Assembly (NCBI RefSeq): GCF_039831995.1
Contig: NZ_JBDOIO010000004.1
Coordinates: forward strand, 310,001 to 374,000
Source: Paenibacillus pabuli
GTDB lineage: Bacteria; Bacillota; Bacilli; Paenibacillales; Paenibacillaceae
Direction of reading: 5' to 3'
DNA: 64,000 nucleotides
Shown here: positions 27,477 through 38,000 of the stretch, piece after piece
Layout of the letters: every line of letters starts with the position of its first letter
Numbering within the stretch: the stretch's first letter is position 1
Notes under the pieces: generated by a model
Seen by the model: only the letters and a program-made list of their open reading frames with translations
Databases searched by the model: none
What the model was told of the DNA's origin: nothing
Made by a program: the position numbers and the translations under genes

Positions 27477-28775
27477 TCAGTTCGTCTTCAGATCGGTGAT
27501 GCCACGGTAGATGGTATCAAACAGATCTTCCAGTCCGGACTCTTCAATACAGGAGAAGGCGATGCGCAGGTCAGCTTCACCCAGTGCAATGGTGCCTACC
27601 CCGTACTTGTGCAGCAAGTGGGAACGAAGTGTTTCTGCATCAACGTCTTTTAGCTTCAGACACATGAAGTAGCCGGAGTTGAACGGATAGTAATCCCAGC
27701 CATCTCCGTATTTACCGCTATCGAGAATGGCTTTCACCTTGTTCGCACGGCCTTTCATGATCTCAAACTTCTCCTGTTTCTGTGCTTCAAACTCCGGTGC
27801 TTTCAGTGCATCCAGGACAAAGGTCTGTGATGGATGCGGACCACTGGAGATAGTAGCCCGAATAATACCAAGTGTTTTTTGCTCCAGCGCATGCAGAACC
27901 GCAGCATTTTCATGTGCATAAGTGATGAAACCAACACGGAAGCCCCATACGAACTCTTCCTTCGTCGCACCATCCACTTTGACAGTGAGCACGCGTGGAT
28001 GAATATTGGCCAATTTGCCAAACAACGATTCGTGAATGGAATCCTCGAAGAACAGACCAAAGTAAGCATCGTCTGTCACGGCAACCACGTCTACACCTGC
28101 TTCCGCAGCCTGACGAATCGTGTCCACGATCGCATCGGCTTCTTTACCTCCAGGCGTGTAGCCTGTTGGATTGTTCGGGAAGTTGAGCAGCACGATGGCT
28201 TTGCCTTTGCCCTTCTGTGCAAGAAGTGCTTCGAGCAGTCCGCGACTATTAAAGTTCAGTTGGTCATCAAACAGGGGATAATGAACCAGCTGGCCATGAC
28301 GACGAATTCCGAAAGTCAGCTCGTAGTTTTCCCAGTTTTTATCCGGATATATAACAGCGTCCCCTTCTTCAACGAAGAGATCGGCTACAATACTGAGTCC
28401 ATGAGTCAATGCATTGGTCACAATGGGGTTGCCAAACGTTTTGCCTTCAAGTGAAGGGGTCTCCTTCAGCATCTTGTCTCTCCATACCGTCCGCAGTTCG
28501 GGCTTACCCGCAGGCGGAGCGTAAGGATAGAGGTCCTTCGGTTGGAATGCAGACAGCTTCTCCTGAATAACCGGAAGATGCATCGGCACACCGCCCTCCA
28601 GAGCAATACCAATCGTAGCATTATAGGTCTTGGCCAGGCTTGCTGCTTCAGCAGACTGACTCAGGATACCTTCTTTTGGGAAATAGATCTCTTTGCCGAG
28701 CTGCGACAGCATGGAGTAGACGTGACTGCTGCCTGCCTGAATACTTTCGTTCAACTGTTCAGCCAGTGGATTCAT
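27477..28775 (-). CDS. PLP-dependent aminotransferase, class I/II
   Basis: 432 residues of fold type I. NALTHGLSIVADLF marks the cofactor loop, NFPNNPTGYTP the substrate Asn region, and VTDDAYFGLF the PLP-ring Asp. VDGATKEEFVWGFRVGF contains the Schiff-base Lys. The start is the second ATG of the frame (MNPLAEQ), 9 bases after GGAAGG; the first ATG touches the ribosome site. It is related to aromatic/aspartate-type transaminases and lacks a pathway neighbour, so its substrate is unassigned. Confidence 0.88.
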   Translation of the reverse strand: MNPLAEQLNESIQAGSSHVYSMLSQLGKEIYFPKEGILSQSAEAASLAKTYNATIGIALEGGVPMHLPVIQEKLSAFQPKDLYPYAPPAGKPELRTVWRDKMLKETPSLEGKTFGNPIVTNALTHGLSIVADLFVEEGDAVIYPDKNWENYELTFGIRRHGQLVHYPLFDDQLNFNSRGLLEALLAQKGKGKAIVLLNFPNNPTGYTPGGKEADAIVDTIRQAAEAGVDVVAVTDDAYFGLFFEDSIHESLFGKLANIHPRVLTVKVDGATKEEFVWGFRVGFITYAHENAAVLHALEQKTLGIIRATISSGPHPSQTFVLDALKAPEFEAQKQEKFEIMKGRANKVKAILDSGKYGDGWDYYPFNSGYFMCLKLKDVDAETLRSHLLHKYGVGTIALGEADLRIAFSCIEESGLEDLFDTIYRGITDLKTN

Positions 28776-28952
28776 TCTTTTCATCCTTCCAAGTCTTTGG
28801 GATTCAACTGCCTAACATTATATCACCTTGACATCCCCCCGTCACGGAAATTACGCAATATGACAGTTATATCACTTTACCGCGTTGTTGCATGAGGTCA
28901 TCAGATGGAATTCGGGCACGTTCTCCCATGGTATCACAAGAAGAGTAAAATT

Positions 28953-29570
28953 TTATTGCTGATGAAAAGGGCAATATTTCCGCATCATTTCGGCTGTTTC
29001 TGCATCTCTTCCCTCATTGCGCTGTTTCAGCTGCCCGCTGATATGCTCGAAACGTTCGGTGGAGAGATTCTGTCCGAATTTGAACTTGGCACTGAGATGT
29101 TCCGGCACGATTCGAACGACAGCAACAGCCTTTAATCTACCCGTATACCGGGAATCGGCAGCGTCAATGGGGACATATCCACCTTGCGGCTGAAGCTTTT
29201 CCATGAACCGCTGCAGTACCTTGCCCTTGATTTCCAGATCCTGAACAGGCTCTGCCTGTCCGGATGCCATGACACTTTTGAAAAAGGAGGTTGCGGGACA
29301 AGCCAGTTCGGGATCACTGAAGTAAGAGGGGATCAGAGAAAACTCTTCAGCCACCGTAAAGCTGACCGAGGAATTATGCTTGATCTGTTTCATTTTCTCC
29401 CCGGCAAGACTGCCATGGAAATAAAAGCATCCGTCCATATATACGAAATTGAGCGGGGTTACCCGTGGTTGCCCATCCGGACTGACAGTTCCCAGAAATC
29501 CGAAGGAGCACTGATCCAGAAATGCAGTAATTTCTTTTTCTTCATCTACCGTAAATTCTTTGCGTCTCAT
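28953..29570 (-). CDS. Pyridoxamine 5'-phosphate oxidase-like FMN protein
   Basis: 205 residues of the split-barrel flavin fold: GFLGTVSPDGQPRVTPLNFVYMDG and FYFHGSLAGEKMKQIKHNSSVSF (FMN site). It resembles NimA/PNPOx-like reductases more than true PdxH. The start is the ATG behind AAGGGGGAAA. It is divergent from a MocR-type regulator, a common pairing in which the regulator controls vitamin B6-related neighbours. B6 function is inferred from context only. Confidence 0.82.
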   Translation of the reverse strand: MRRKEFTVDEEKEITAFLDQCSFGFLGTVSPDGQPRVTPLNFVYMDGCFYFHGSLAGEKMKQIKHNSSVSFTVAEEFSLIPSYFSDPELACPATSFFKSVMASGQAEPVQDLEIKGKVLQRFMEKLQPQGGYVPIDAADSRYTGRLKAVAVVRIVPEHLSAKFKFGQNLSTERFEHISGQLKQRNEGRDAETAEMMRKYCPFHQQ

Positions 29571-29646
29571 ATATTTCCCCCTTGGTTGTGATTGGTCATG
29601 AACTTGAATGGCAAGCTGCACCGTTGACCTAACGATAAAACATGCA

Positions 29647-29697
29647 TTGACATAAAAATAGATCCAATTTACATTCATTTTTATAGGCCAATTGCAT
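29647..29697 (+). promoter_or_regulatory. Promoter and direct repeats between the PNPOx-like gene and the MocR gene
   Basis: TTGACA (29647-29652) and TACATT (29670-29675) with a 17-base spacer point to the MocR gene. The half-sites CCAATTTACAT and CCAATTGCAT are direct repeats about 25 bases apart, as used by MocR/GabR-type dimers. Confidence 0.5.
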
Positions 29698-29776
29698 ACT
29701 TGGAAAGTTAAAGATTCAATGAACCTGGAGTAAGAGGCATCGAGACGCACGATTTAAAAATAAAGGAGCGAGAGAC

Positions 29777-31228
29777 ATGGAACTGTGGCTACCCTTGGAT
29801 TCCTATGAGCACCAGCATCGTTATAAATACATGGCACTTTACCATGCCTTGCGCGATGCCATTCACGCGGGAACACTCGTTGGCGGAACACGTCTCCCTT
29901 CCACCCGAGAACTTGCGAGCCAGTATGCCATGTCACGCGGTTCTGTAGCACAGGTATACGACATGCTGCTTGCGGATGGTTACGTAGAGGCACATCGGGG
30001 CAGAGGTACATTCGTTACAGGCACGTTTACGGCAGAGGAAAAAGGGGAGCAGGAAGCAGTTATTCACCTGTCTCCATGGGGGGAACGCGTGAGCACACTG
30101 GATACTCAAAAAGCTGTGGGATCTGTCTCTGTCCAGGATCAGCACGTCATCGATTTTCATGTCCATCGAATGCCCGCAGGCCACTTCCCCACATCGGAGT
30201 GGAAAAGTGCACTCGCCGCCGTACATCGGAGTGATTGGCGGGAGCAGAGCGGTGCAGCAGGGGACCCTGAGCTGCGTGAGGCCATCGCTTCACATCTGAG
30301 ATGGACGCGGGGGATTCAGGCGGAAGCATCCCAGATCGTGCTGTTCAGCGGTTCGATGCAAGGCATTACATTGCTGGCGCAGCTGCTTATTCCGGAAGGG
30401 GCGCAAGTCATATTGGAAAATCCGGGCTACCAGGGAATCGCGCATGCGGTGAATGCCTGTGGGGGCTGTATCGTCCCGGCAAGTGTGGACTCGCAGGGCA
30501 TCATCCCTGAAGATTGGAACGCACAGACGTTGTTCGTCACTCCAACCCGGCAGTTCCCGACTGGTGCCGTGTTAGGACTCGACAGACGCAAGACACTGCT
30601 TGCATGGGCTTCCAAGCGTAATGCCGTCATTATTGAAGATGACTATGACAGTGAATTCCGCTGGGGCGGCAGACCGATTGAACCGCTCAAAGTATTGGAT
30701 CGCGAGCAGCGGGTAATCTACGTTGGATCATTCTCACAGACGATGATTGCTTCCTTCCGGCTGGGCTATGCTGTCTTGCCACCAAGTCTGGTGTTGCCGC
30801 TACTGGCAGCGAAAGCCCTGTACGAACCGGTCCCTCCTGCATTATTGGAACAGCGAGCCCTGGCTAAATGGATGAGCAGGGGAGGATACCTGCGGCATTT
30901 GAGACGGTTAACCCGGCTATATGGGGAGCGACATGCTTTTTTTGTTCAGGAGATGCTGCATCAGTTACCAGAGGCATTCACCATGCAGCCAGGGGATGCA
31001 GGACTTCACATCTATGCCACCTGGAATGACAGTCCGGACAGTTTCCTGAAATTCAAATCGATTGCACAGGAAGAAGGCGTGTTATTTCGGGATGCCGCGC
31101 GTTATCAACTTATCCCCAGTCCTCCTGCCGTCTGTTTTGGTTTTGCACATCTGGAGAAGGAGGAAATTACGGAAGGGATCAGGAGACTGCGGCTGGCATG
31201 GGAGAAGAGTACATTTTCGTTTCACTGA
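29777..31228 (+). CDS. MocR/GabR-type transcriptional regulator with altered PLP site
   Basis: 483 residues. A GntR-type winged helix is at about 15-80 (TRLPSTRELASQYAMSRGSVAQVY), and an aminotransferase-fold sensor domain from about 125. PLP-pocket residues include TPTRQFPTG and IIEDDYDSEF. At the Schiff-base position (usual pattern FSK) the protein reads GSFSQT: Gln321 replaces Lys. The usual internal aldimine cannot form, unless another Lys serves. AAAGGAG precedes the ATG. It is divergent from the PNPOx-like gene, its likely target along with itself. Confidence 0.9.
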   Translation: MELWLPLDSYEHQHRYKYMALYHALRDAIHAGTLVGGTRLPSTRELASQYAMSRGSVAQVYDMLLADGYVEAHRGRGTFVTGTFTAEEKGEQEAVIHLSPWGERVSTLDTQKAVGSVSVQDQHVIDFHVHRMPAGHFPTSEWKSALAAVHRSDWREQSGAAGDPELREAIASHLRWTRGIQAEASQIVLFSGSMQGITLLAQLLIPEGAQVILENPGYQGIAHAVNACGGCIVPASVDSQGIIPEDWNAQTLFVTPTRQFPTGAVLGLDRRKTLLAWASKRNAVIIEDDYDSEFRWGGRPIEPLKVLDREQRVIYVGSFSQTMIASFRLGYAVLPPSLVLPLLAAKALYEPVPPALLEQRALAKWMSRGGYLRHLRRLTRLYGERHAFFVQEMLHQLPEAFTMQPGDAGLHIYATWNDSPDSFLKFKSIAQEEGVLFRDAARYQLIPSPPAVCFGFAHLEKEEITEGIRRLRLAWEKSTFSFH

Positions 31229-31449
31229 AATTCGCTGTATAATGGATGAAGACATTTCGCTCCGGGAGGAGCAAAAATCACATACAAGCAATTTGCATCA
31301 GATCCAGGAAGCGTACTGAGTTTAGGGACAGGCTGAACCGAAGGATTGTGTTCTAATTCTACGGCCTGTTAACCGTAAGCGATCTATCGGCGATTGGAAT
31401 TCAATGATGCAACATGCGGAGAGATTAACTTTCAAGGGGGAGTGGCGAC

Positions 31450-32235
31450 ATGCTGCAGGCATCGCCGTCATCTTTTGTTATTTTGCCCGCCGTCGCCAAA
31501 ATTGTCTGCGAACCGGGATGGAAGTGGCAGAAGCGGGAAAAACCGATGCAGAACTATGATTTATTTTATGTATGGAGTGGTGAAGGGACCGTTGTGCTGA
31601 ATGACCGGTCGTATGAAGTTGGGAAGGGCAGCTGTTTCCTGTTCAGACCAGGCGACCATCCTACTGCAACGCATAACAAGCAAAAACCGTTGGTACTTAC
31701 GTATATTCATTTTGATGTAGATATACCCGTTAATGACGTACCCCAGTCTTATCGTGAGGTACTGGAAACGGTGGAATTTGAGCATTTGCTGGCCCGGTAT
31801 GTAAGACTGTTCCTATCCGATGTATATGGGCGGGATGAAGAGAGCCGACTTATTTTGAAACAGCTGATGATTCATTTGCTGCGTGCGGATACGGAAGCAC
31901 CTGTGGAGAAAAGGGTCAGCAACCAGCTGTCGGATGTGATTCAGGAAGTGGCGAATTATGTACGCCAGCATCCGGGGATTACCCATCGGGTAGAGGATCT
32001 GGCTGCACGTGCGGGCTTGTCGCCCCGGTACTTCTCCATCAAATTCAAGGAATTGATCGGTTCTTCTGTCCAATCGTACATCATTCGCATGCGCATTGAG
32101 CGCGCAGAGCATTTGCTGGTACACACTGGCATGAATGTAACCGAGGTCGCGGATGCCCTTGGGTATCGGGATATCTTTTTCTTCAGTCGTCAGTTCAAGC
32201 AATACACCGGCAAAAGTCCTTCCGAGATTCGTTAG
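31450..32235 (+). CDS. AraC family transcriptional regulator
   Basis: 261 residues. An N-terminal cupin-like sensor (about 1-120; VWSGEGTVVLNDRSY, FRPGDHP) precedes two helix-turn-helix units at about 160-258 (VEDLAARAGLSPRYFSIKFKELIG and VTEVADALGYRDIFFFSRQFKQYTG). Such cupin-AraC proteins usually control sugar uptake or degradation. AAGGGGG precedes the ATG. It stands alone here, with no transporter beside it, so its target is unknown. Confidence 0.88.
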   Translation: MLQASPSSFVILPAVAKIVCEPGWKWQKREKPMQNYDLFYVWSGEGTVVLNDRSYEVGKGSCFLFRPGDHPTATHNKQKPLVLTYIHFDVDIPVNDVPQSYREVLETVEFEHLLARYVRLFLSDVYGRDEESRLILKQLMIHLLRADTEAPVEKRVSNQLSDVIQEVANYVRQHPGITHRVEDLAARAGLSPRYFSIKFKELIGSSVQSYIIRMRIERAEHLLVHTGMNVTEVADALGYRDIFFFSRQFKQYTGKSPSEIR

Positions 32236-32325
32236 GTATGGAGCCGGAGATCAGGTAACGTTTCAAGTCTGGGGGCCAGGGGTAAGTAAGTAGCATTCCA
32301 GACGAAACGAAAGGGGGAACTTGTG

Positions 32326-32442
32326 ATGAACGGAAAACGGCGGATCCGCAACCGGGGATGCTCTATGAAGGGATGCACTATTTTCCGGAACCGTCTGCGT
32401 CGCTTCAAACCGGCGGAGGAACTGCAGGACGTGTGGTTTTGA
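32326..32442 (+). CDS. Possible 38-residue Arg-rich small protein
   Basis: AAAGGGGG stands 8 bases before an ATG opening a frame MNGKRRIRNRGCSMKGC...LQDVWF. It is strongly basic, with nine Arg, three Lys and two Cys in a CxxxC spacing. Nothing else occupies this 372-base gap except the downstream terminator. No homologue known to me; the ribosome site and amino-acid mix are the only support. Confidence 0.4.
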   Translation: MNGKRRIRNRGCSMKGCTIFRNRLRRFKPAEELQDVWF

Positions 32443-32541
32443 AGAAAAGTCAGAGGGCTTATACATACGGAGCGATGTTTCGTATTGAATGTATATAAGG
32501 AATCTCCAGTGACTACTGTAAAACGATAAGGTTTCAAACCT

Positions 32542-32590
32542 AAAGAGGATGGCGCAAGCACCTGCAATCAGGTCTTGCGCCATCCTCTTT
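32542..32590. terminator. Bidirectional terminator between the AraC region and psd
   Basis: AAAGAGGATGGCGCAAG (32542-32558) and its exact complement (32574-32590) form a 17-bp stem with an inner CACCTG/CAGGT extension. Short T stretches flank both sides. Confidence 0.75.
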
Positions 32591-32607
32591 ATTTGGATCC
32601 GGAGTAT

Positions 32608-33399
32608 TCAGCGATTTGGCTTCAGGCGGCCGAGCAGTGTACCCATTTTGACGGAATCCCCCGGCTGCAGTCTGGGGTCAGGCTCAAATGTGCCGCTCTG
32701 CGTCAGCAGTACCACGGTGGAACCGAATTCAAAATAAGCCAGATCATCGCCTTGTGCCCAAGTACTTGCGGCCGTATCCGCGTACTGAATGCTGCTTACA
32801 TTCATGGCACCGACTTTGACGACAGCCACTTCTCCATAAGCATGACCGATATACGTAATCAGACGCTCATTTCGACTTAGCACCGATTTCATATGGGTCA
32901 GACCAAAATCATTAACAGGGTAAACCTTGCCCTTGATATGCTCACTTTCGATTCTGCGCCCGCTGACGGGTGCATGAATCCGGTGATAATCACGAGGGCT
33001 GAGGTACAAGACGAATGCATAGCCGTGCTTGTACTTCTCCAGATGCGGTGAGTGGTTTAATAGTTCAGCAAGTGTATAATTTTGTCCCTTAACATTCAGG
33101 ATGGTGCCTGCAGATACCGGCCCGGCTGCCGTAATTTTGGCATCAACAGGGCTGATGAGTGCATGTTCCGAAAGATCCAGCGGGCGCATGCCCGGCTTTA
33201 GTTTGCGGGTGAAGAAATCATTCAATGAACGATATTCCTTCCAGTCTTTCTCGGCTTCCTGAACAGGGATGTTGTAGGTCCGGACAAAATAAGGGATAAA
33301 TGCCTTGCTTCCTCTGCTCTTGGAGAAGGCTCCCACAGTCCGGGAGATCCATTTGCGAGAAGAAAGCTCGGTCATTAACCGCAACAGCGTTTTTGCCAT
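32608..33399 (-). CDS. psd: Phosphatidylserine decarboxylase proenzyme
   Basis: 263 residues. The membrane-associated enzyme makes phosphatidylethanolamine after self-cleavage. The cleavage site is FGST near residue 226, whose Ser becomes the pyruvoyl group; the family consensus is LGST. Upstream motifs SPVDAKIT and SPRDYHRIHAPVSG carry the catalytic Asp and His. The start ATG follows AAGGGGGATATTC; an 11-codon upstream extension lacks a ribosome site. The YheC/D-like gene lies upstream on the same strand, about 85 bases away. Confidence 0.93.
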   Translation of the reverse strand: MAKTLLRLMTELSSRKWISRTVGAFSKSRGSKAFIPYFVRTYNIPVQEAEKDWKEYRSLNDFFTRKLKPGMRPLDLSEHALISPVDAKITAAGPVSAGTILNVKGQNYTLAELLNHSPHLEKYKHGYAFVLYLSPRDYHRIHAPVSGRRIESEHIKGKVYPVNDFGLTHMKSVLSRNERLITYIGHAYGEVAVVKVGAMNVSSIQYADTAASTWAQGDDLAYFEFGSTVVLLTQSGTFEPDPRLQPGDSVKMGTLLGRLKPNR

Positions 33400-33484
33400 G
33401 AATATCCCCCTTAGGGTTAGTGCGAACTTCAAGGCCGGCAGGACCGGCCGTTCTGCATAATATTGACACAGAATGCCAGCGAAA

Positions 33485-34615
33485 TCAATACGGGTACTTA
33501 CGGTAGGTTTGCGGCTGACGCGGAATCTGCGAATTTTGCTCCGTCAGCAGACGTCCATATGCCATGGGCTCACGGTAGCTGGCTTTCCAGTGTTCAGGCA
33601 TTCCCGCCTTGCGAAAACCGTAGCGCTGGTCCCGTCCATTGCATTCTATGAAGTAAATCTGTCCGTTCCTGGCAATGCCCAGATCAAGACCGAGGTCGGC
33701 AAGATGCGGCAGGCTGGAAGCCAGTGTGCGGGCGACTCGCAGTCCGACTGCACTGATCTGGGCTTCGAGCTCTGCAATGCTGAGGCCCAGTTCTTCTTCA
33801 TCCAAGGCTTCTGCCAGGGTCATGACTTTGCCCCCTTGGGCAATATTGGTGACAAAGGTGTGGGCTGGTGCTGCCTTGGCGAACATGCCCGTGATGCCCC
33901 ATAGTCCGTCAATCCCCCGCTGTACAGATACACGCAGATCTACGGGTTTTCCTTCGTAACGAACCAGCGGAATCCGTTCCTCGATGAGATACGCATGGCG
34001 AAAAATACGTCTCAAAGTGGCTGAGGGCAGTTGCCCCCTGCTGAGCCGGAATGTGGCCCAGCCTTTGCGGGAAGCCTTGGTCTGGCAAGTCAATTTCCAG
34101 TCCCCGTCTCGTTTATACAAACGCATGATACCGTGTCCGATACTGCCGCTGCACGGTTTGATGATCAGATCATTATAATGTTCCATCATATAAGCCAGAG
34201 ACTCCGGTGCAGCTTTGGCTGCATGAGGCAGATGTTTCTTCAATACAGGGTCCTGGTGAAGCATGTCATGAATATGATCCTTGCGATACCGATTCCGAAC
34301 GTTAAATACCTGAATGCCCTGCAGCAGCAGCTTGGTCACCTCATGCTGATCTGCCCGGCGAAGCTGGAGCGCACGATTATGGATAACGGGAGGTAAAGGC
34401 ATTTTTTGACGAACGTATACTCCATCCTTTTTGACATATGCCAGACAGGTCTTCGTCTCCGAATCCACATCTTCAAGCCGCAAAAAGCAAGGAATTAATC
34501 CATAACAGGCTGCTGCCTGCTCATAATTCGCGAGCGATTCCTGACCGGTCCTTCCGGCCGGTATCCCCCGGTACATGCGTGAATCGAACATAATGCCGAT
34601 CGTTTCTGGGGGCAT
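33485..34615 (-). CDS. YheC/YheD-type ATP-grasp protein, endospore coat-associated
   Basis: 376 residues. The opening IGIMFDSRMYRGIPAGRTG is that of the YheC/YheD group. An ATP-grasp core follows (DLIIKPCSGSIGHGIMRLYKR as the ATP-binding loop, VDLRVSVQRG, and FIECNGRDQRYGF as the metal-binding end). In Bacillus these proteins are linked to the spore coat, and the chemistry is expected to be a carboxylate-amine ligation. GAAGGAGGAACG precedes the ATG. It is divergent from the giant repeat-protein gene, which fits a spore-surface locus. Confidence 0.85.
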   Translation of the reverse strand: MPPETIGIMFDSRMYRGIPAGRTGQESLANYEQAAACYGLIPCFLRLEDVDSETKTCLAYVKKDGVYVRQKMPLPPVIHNRALQLRRADQHEVTKLLLQGIQVFNVRNRYRKDHIHDMLHQDPVLKKHLPHAAKAAPESLAYMMEHYNDLIIKPCSGSIGHGIMRLYKRDGDWKLTCQTKASRKGWATFRLSRGQLPSATLRRIFRHAYLIEERIPLVRYEGKPVDLRVSVQRGIDGLWGITGMFAKAAPAHTFVTNIAQGGKVMTLAEALDEEELGLSIAELEAQISAVGLRVARTLASSLPHLADLGLDLGIARNGQIYFIECNGRDQRYGFRKAGMPEHWKASYREPMAYGRLLTEQNSQIPRQPQTYRKYPY

Positions 34616-35049
34616 GACCGTTCCTCCTTCAATATTATCGCGACATGGATCGTCCATATATGGGATGCCGGCCTGTCAACGCATGATTGGACATCACGAT
34701 CACGCAGACCGGAATCATGATGCACCTTCATGCACCGGCGTGTTGTTATTAGCTCTACATCCATTGAACTCGGATAAGGGAAGACTAAAAGAGAGCATTG
34801 GAAGCCGTTTTACGGATGTATACGGAAGGCTTATGTAGTATCGTATGACATTGTCGCAGCAGGGGCGTGGACAGCCGCCTTTCATCTATAGCCGAGCACA
34901 GCCTATTTCACCATGGACAGGTACATCACTTGCAGTTTGACTCGCTCCTTCATTCAATCTTGCCTTTAAAAGTCGTGATATGAAGTGGCAGATGCCCATA
35001 TCGGAGCATATGATGCCGGAGATGAACGTTAGAGGAAGGAGCAAGCTGC
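34616..35049. other. Intergenic region between the ATP-grasp gene and the repeat-protein gene
   Basis: 434 bases with no gene I can support. It must hold both divergent promoters. CATATGAT (35009-35016) resembles a SigK -10 (CATA-N3-T) about 35 bases before the repeat-protein start, but no matching -35 is clear. Confidence 0.4.
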
Positions 35050-38000
35050 ATGAGTAAAAAAGGCAATAAGAAGGTTCCTACGCCGAAACTGCGGCATGTG
35101 AGTCCCAAATTTAAAGAACTGGAACTGACCGAACGCCGTGCAGGCACCATGAATTCAGGTCTAACCCAGAATAGGGAAGAGCGCTTGAATACGAATAAAC
35201 TGGATTCGAGAGCGAGTCAGGCATCGGAAGAATCCATATATGAATCAACGGAATTCCCTGCTTCTACGAACGAGCTGGAAGACCTGGATATCGCAAACGA
35301 AACGAAGGAGCCGGAACCCGTAGCATCGGATAGCGAGGATATCCAGATGCAAGATAGCCCGGAAAAGCAGATTCAGGTTAGCAGTGTGGCTTCGCTTGCT
35401 CTGGAGGAGCAAAATATCATCCAGCAGGAGACCACAGGCAAAGACCGGTTGGAGATTCTGAACCAGAACCAGATGCCGGGCCATACCGGACACTATATCT
35501 ACACGGATGATCTGAGTGATTTTGCGGTTACGGAGAGCAAGCTGTCTCCATTCTCCGTGGATGCTTCCAAGTTGAAAGCAGGTGCAGTCGGCAGTGAAGC
35601 ATTGCAGGATTATGCAGTGACGAGCATTCATATTGCTGATGGGGCGATTGTCTCCGCCAAACTTGCAGAGGCTTCGGTTTCCGAGGAACATCTGATTGAT
35701 GGCTCTGTGTCCGGTCACAAAATACGCAATGCGTCCATTGCCGGCGAGAAAATCAAAGACGGCAGCATTACTTCGCAGAAGCTTGGCAATCAGGTCATCG
35801 ATTCGTCCAAGATCGCCGATGGTTCCATCGGCACAAGGCATCTCAGCCGCATGCTGGTTACGGAAGACTTGATCAAGAATCATGCCGTAACTGGAGATAA
35901 GATCGCCATCAGTGGCGTGGATACCCGGCATCTCACGGGTGGCGCCGTGCATACGTCCAAATTGGCTGACGATGCAGTGACTACATCCAAAATTCGTGAA
36001 GGTGCTGTCACAGGCAGCAAGATCGAAGAACAATCCATCGAGTCTCACCATATTCAGGATGGTGCAATTAAACAAACACATCTGGCAGAAGGAGCGGTCG
36101 GTCGTTCACAATTGTCTATTGGAAGTATTGGAAGTGACCAGATCGAGGATGGATCCATACAAACCAGACACTTGGCTGAGGGTTCGCTCAGTGGAAAGCA
36201 TTTGCTGGATGGTTCCATCGGTTCGAACCAGATTCGTGCTCAGGCGGTGGGCAAGGATCAGCTGGGCAGAGGGGAAGTCGGCAGTGAACACTTGGCAGAG
36301 GGAGCCGTAACCAGCAGCAAACTGGCAGACCAGTCAGTTGGAACCGCGAAATTGCTAGAGCAGTCGATTACGGCTTCCAAGATCTCAGACCAAAGTGTCA
36401 TTGCGTCCAAAATTGCGGATGAAGCTATACAGGCCAAACATCTTGCCAAAGGCTCCATTCGTGCAGAACATATTGTTAATCGGGGAATTACACCGGTCCA
36501 TGTGGATAATGCTGCAATTCACTCCATTCACATTGCAAGTGGAAGCATTGAGGCACCTCATCTGTCTACCGGAAGTGTGTCCGGGGAAGCTCTTGCAGAT
36601 GGCGCGGTATCCGAGCGGCATCTGGCTGAGGCTGCGGTGGGTACGTATGAATTACAGGATGCTGCAGTGACAGACGTGAAGCTTGCGGATGGAAGTGTGA
36701 CAACAGAAAAATTGGGAACGGCATCGGTTAGCAGCAGAGCGCTCGCTCCGGGAAGCGTCGCATCCTCGCATCTTGCAGGTGGTAGTGTTACGGGTACACA
36801 TCTGGCTCCAGGAAGTGTGGGGTCCGAGGCCCTGAGACCTTATGCCGTGAAAGCGGAGCATCTGACAGAACATGCCGTAGGTGTCCCTCACCTTCAGCCG
36901 GGCAGTGTTGAAACGGATGCCATTGCACGTGCGGCAGTCACAACGGACAAATTGGCTCCTGGCAGCATAACTTCGGCCCAGCTGGCTGGAGGGTCCATTT
37001 TTCCGCCGCATCTGACAGATCATTCGGTTACCTCCCCGAAGCTCTCACCAGAGAGTGTTGCTACGGATAAATTGGCGGACTTTGCTGTCACTTCAGCCAA
37101 ACTGGCAGATGGCAGCGTGACTTCTTCCAAGATCATGGCAGAAAGCATTAACGCCAAGCATATTCCCGCCGGAACCATACGTGGTTATCATTTGAAGCAG
37201 CATGCTGTCTCACTGGAACATTTATCGGAGGAAATACGTTCGCCGGAGTTGTTTGCCGATGGCAGTATCACAGGCAGCAAACTGCGTCATGGGTCCATCA
37301 CTGCAGACCATTTAACCGCAGACTCGGTATCGGGGACAGAATTACAAGAGGGTGCCATAGGCAGTGAACATCTGCAGCCATCCATTGTGCTTTCCGAGCA
37401 TCTGGCAGACGGCAGTGTGAAGTCTGACCATCTGGATCATCATGTCGTGAACTCACAGCATCTGAAGCCAGACATTATTCATGCGGAGCATATTGCTGAA
37501 CAGGTCATTACCTCCCATCACCTGGCTCCGGGGTCTGTCGAAACAGACCATCTGGCACCTTTATCCATCACAGCGGCTCACCTTCAACCCGGCTTGATCA
37601 GTGGGTTACACCTTCAGGCAGAGTCGACAAGTGCGGTTCATCTGCAGCAGGGGGCTGTACATTCCCGCCATATTCAAGATGGTGAAATTCTTCCACATCA
37701 TATCCATGAACGCAGCATCGGAACGTCTCATCTGGAGGAAGAAGCGGTAAGTACAATTATACTCCAGGAAGGATCCGTAACAGGCTCCAAACTGGCAAGT
37801 GGCAGTGTCGATGGCAGCAAATTGGTCGCAGGAACGATAGAGGCCACTCACATTGCAGACGAAAGTGTGCAGTCCCGTCATATCCAGGAGGGAGCCATCC
37901 TCGCGAATCATATTCAGGAGAGCAGTATTGGCACAACTCATCTGGAAGAGGAGTCGGTAAGTGCGGTTCATTTGCAAGATGGGTCGGTAACGAGTGCCAA

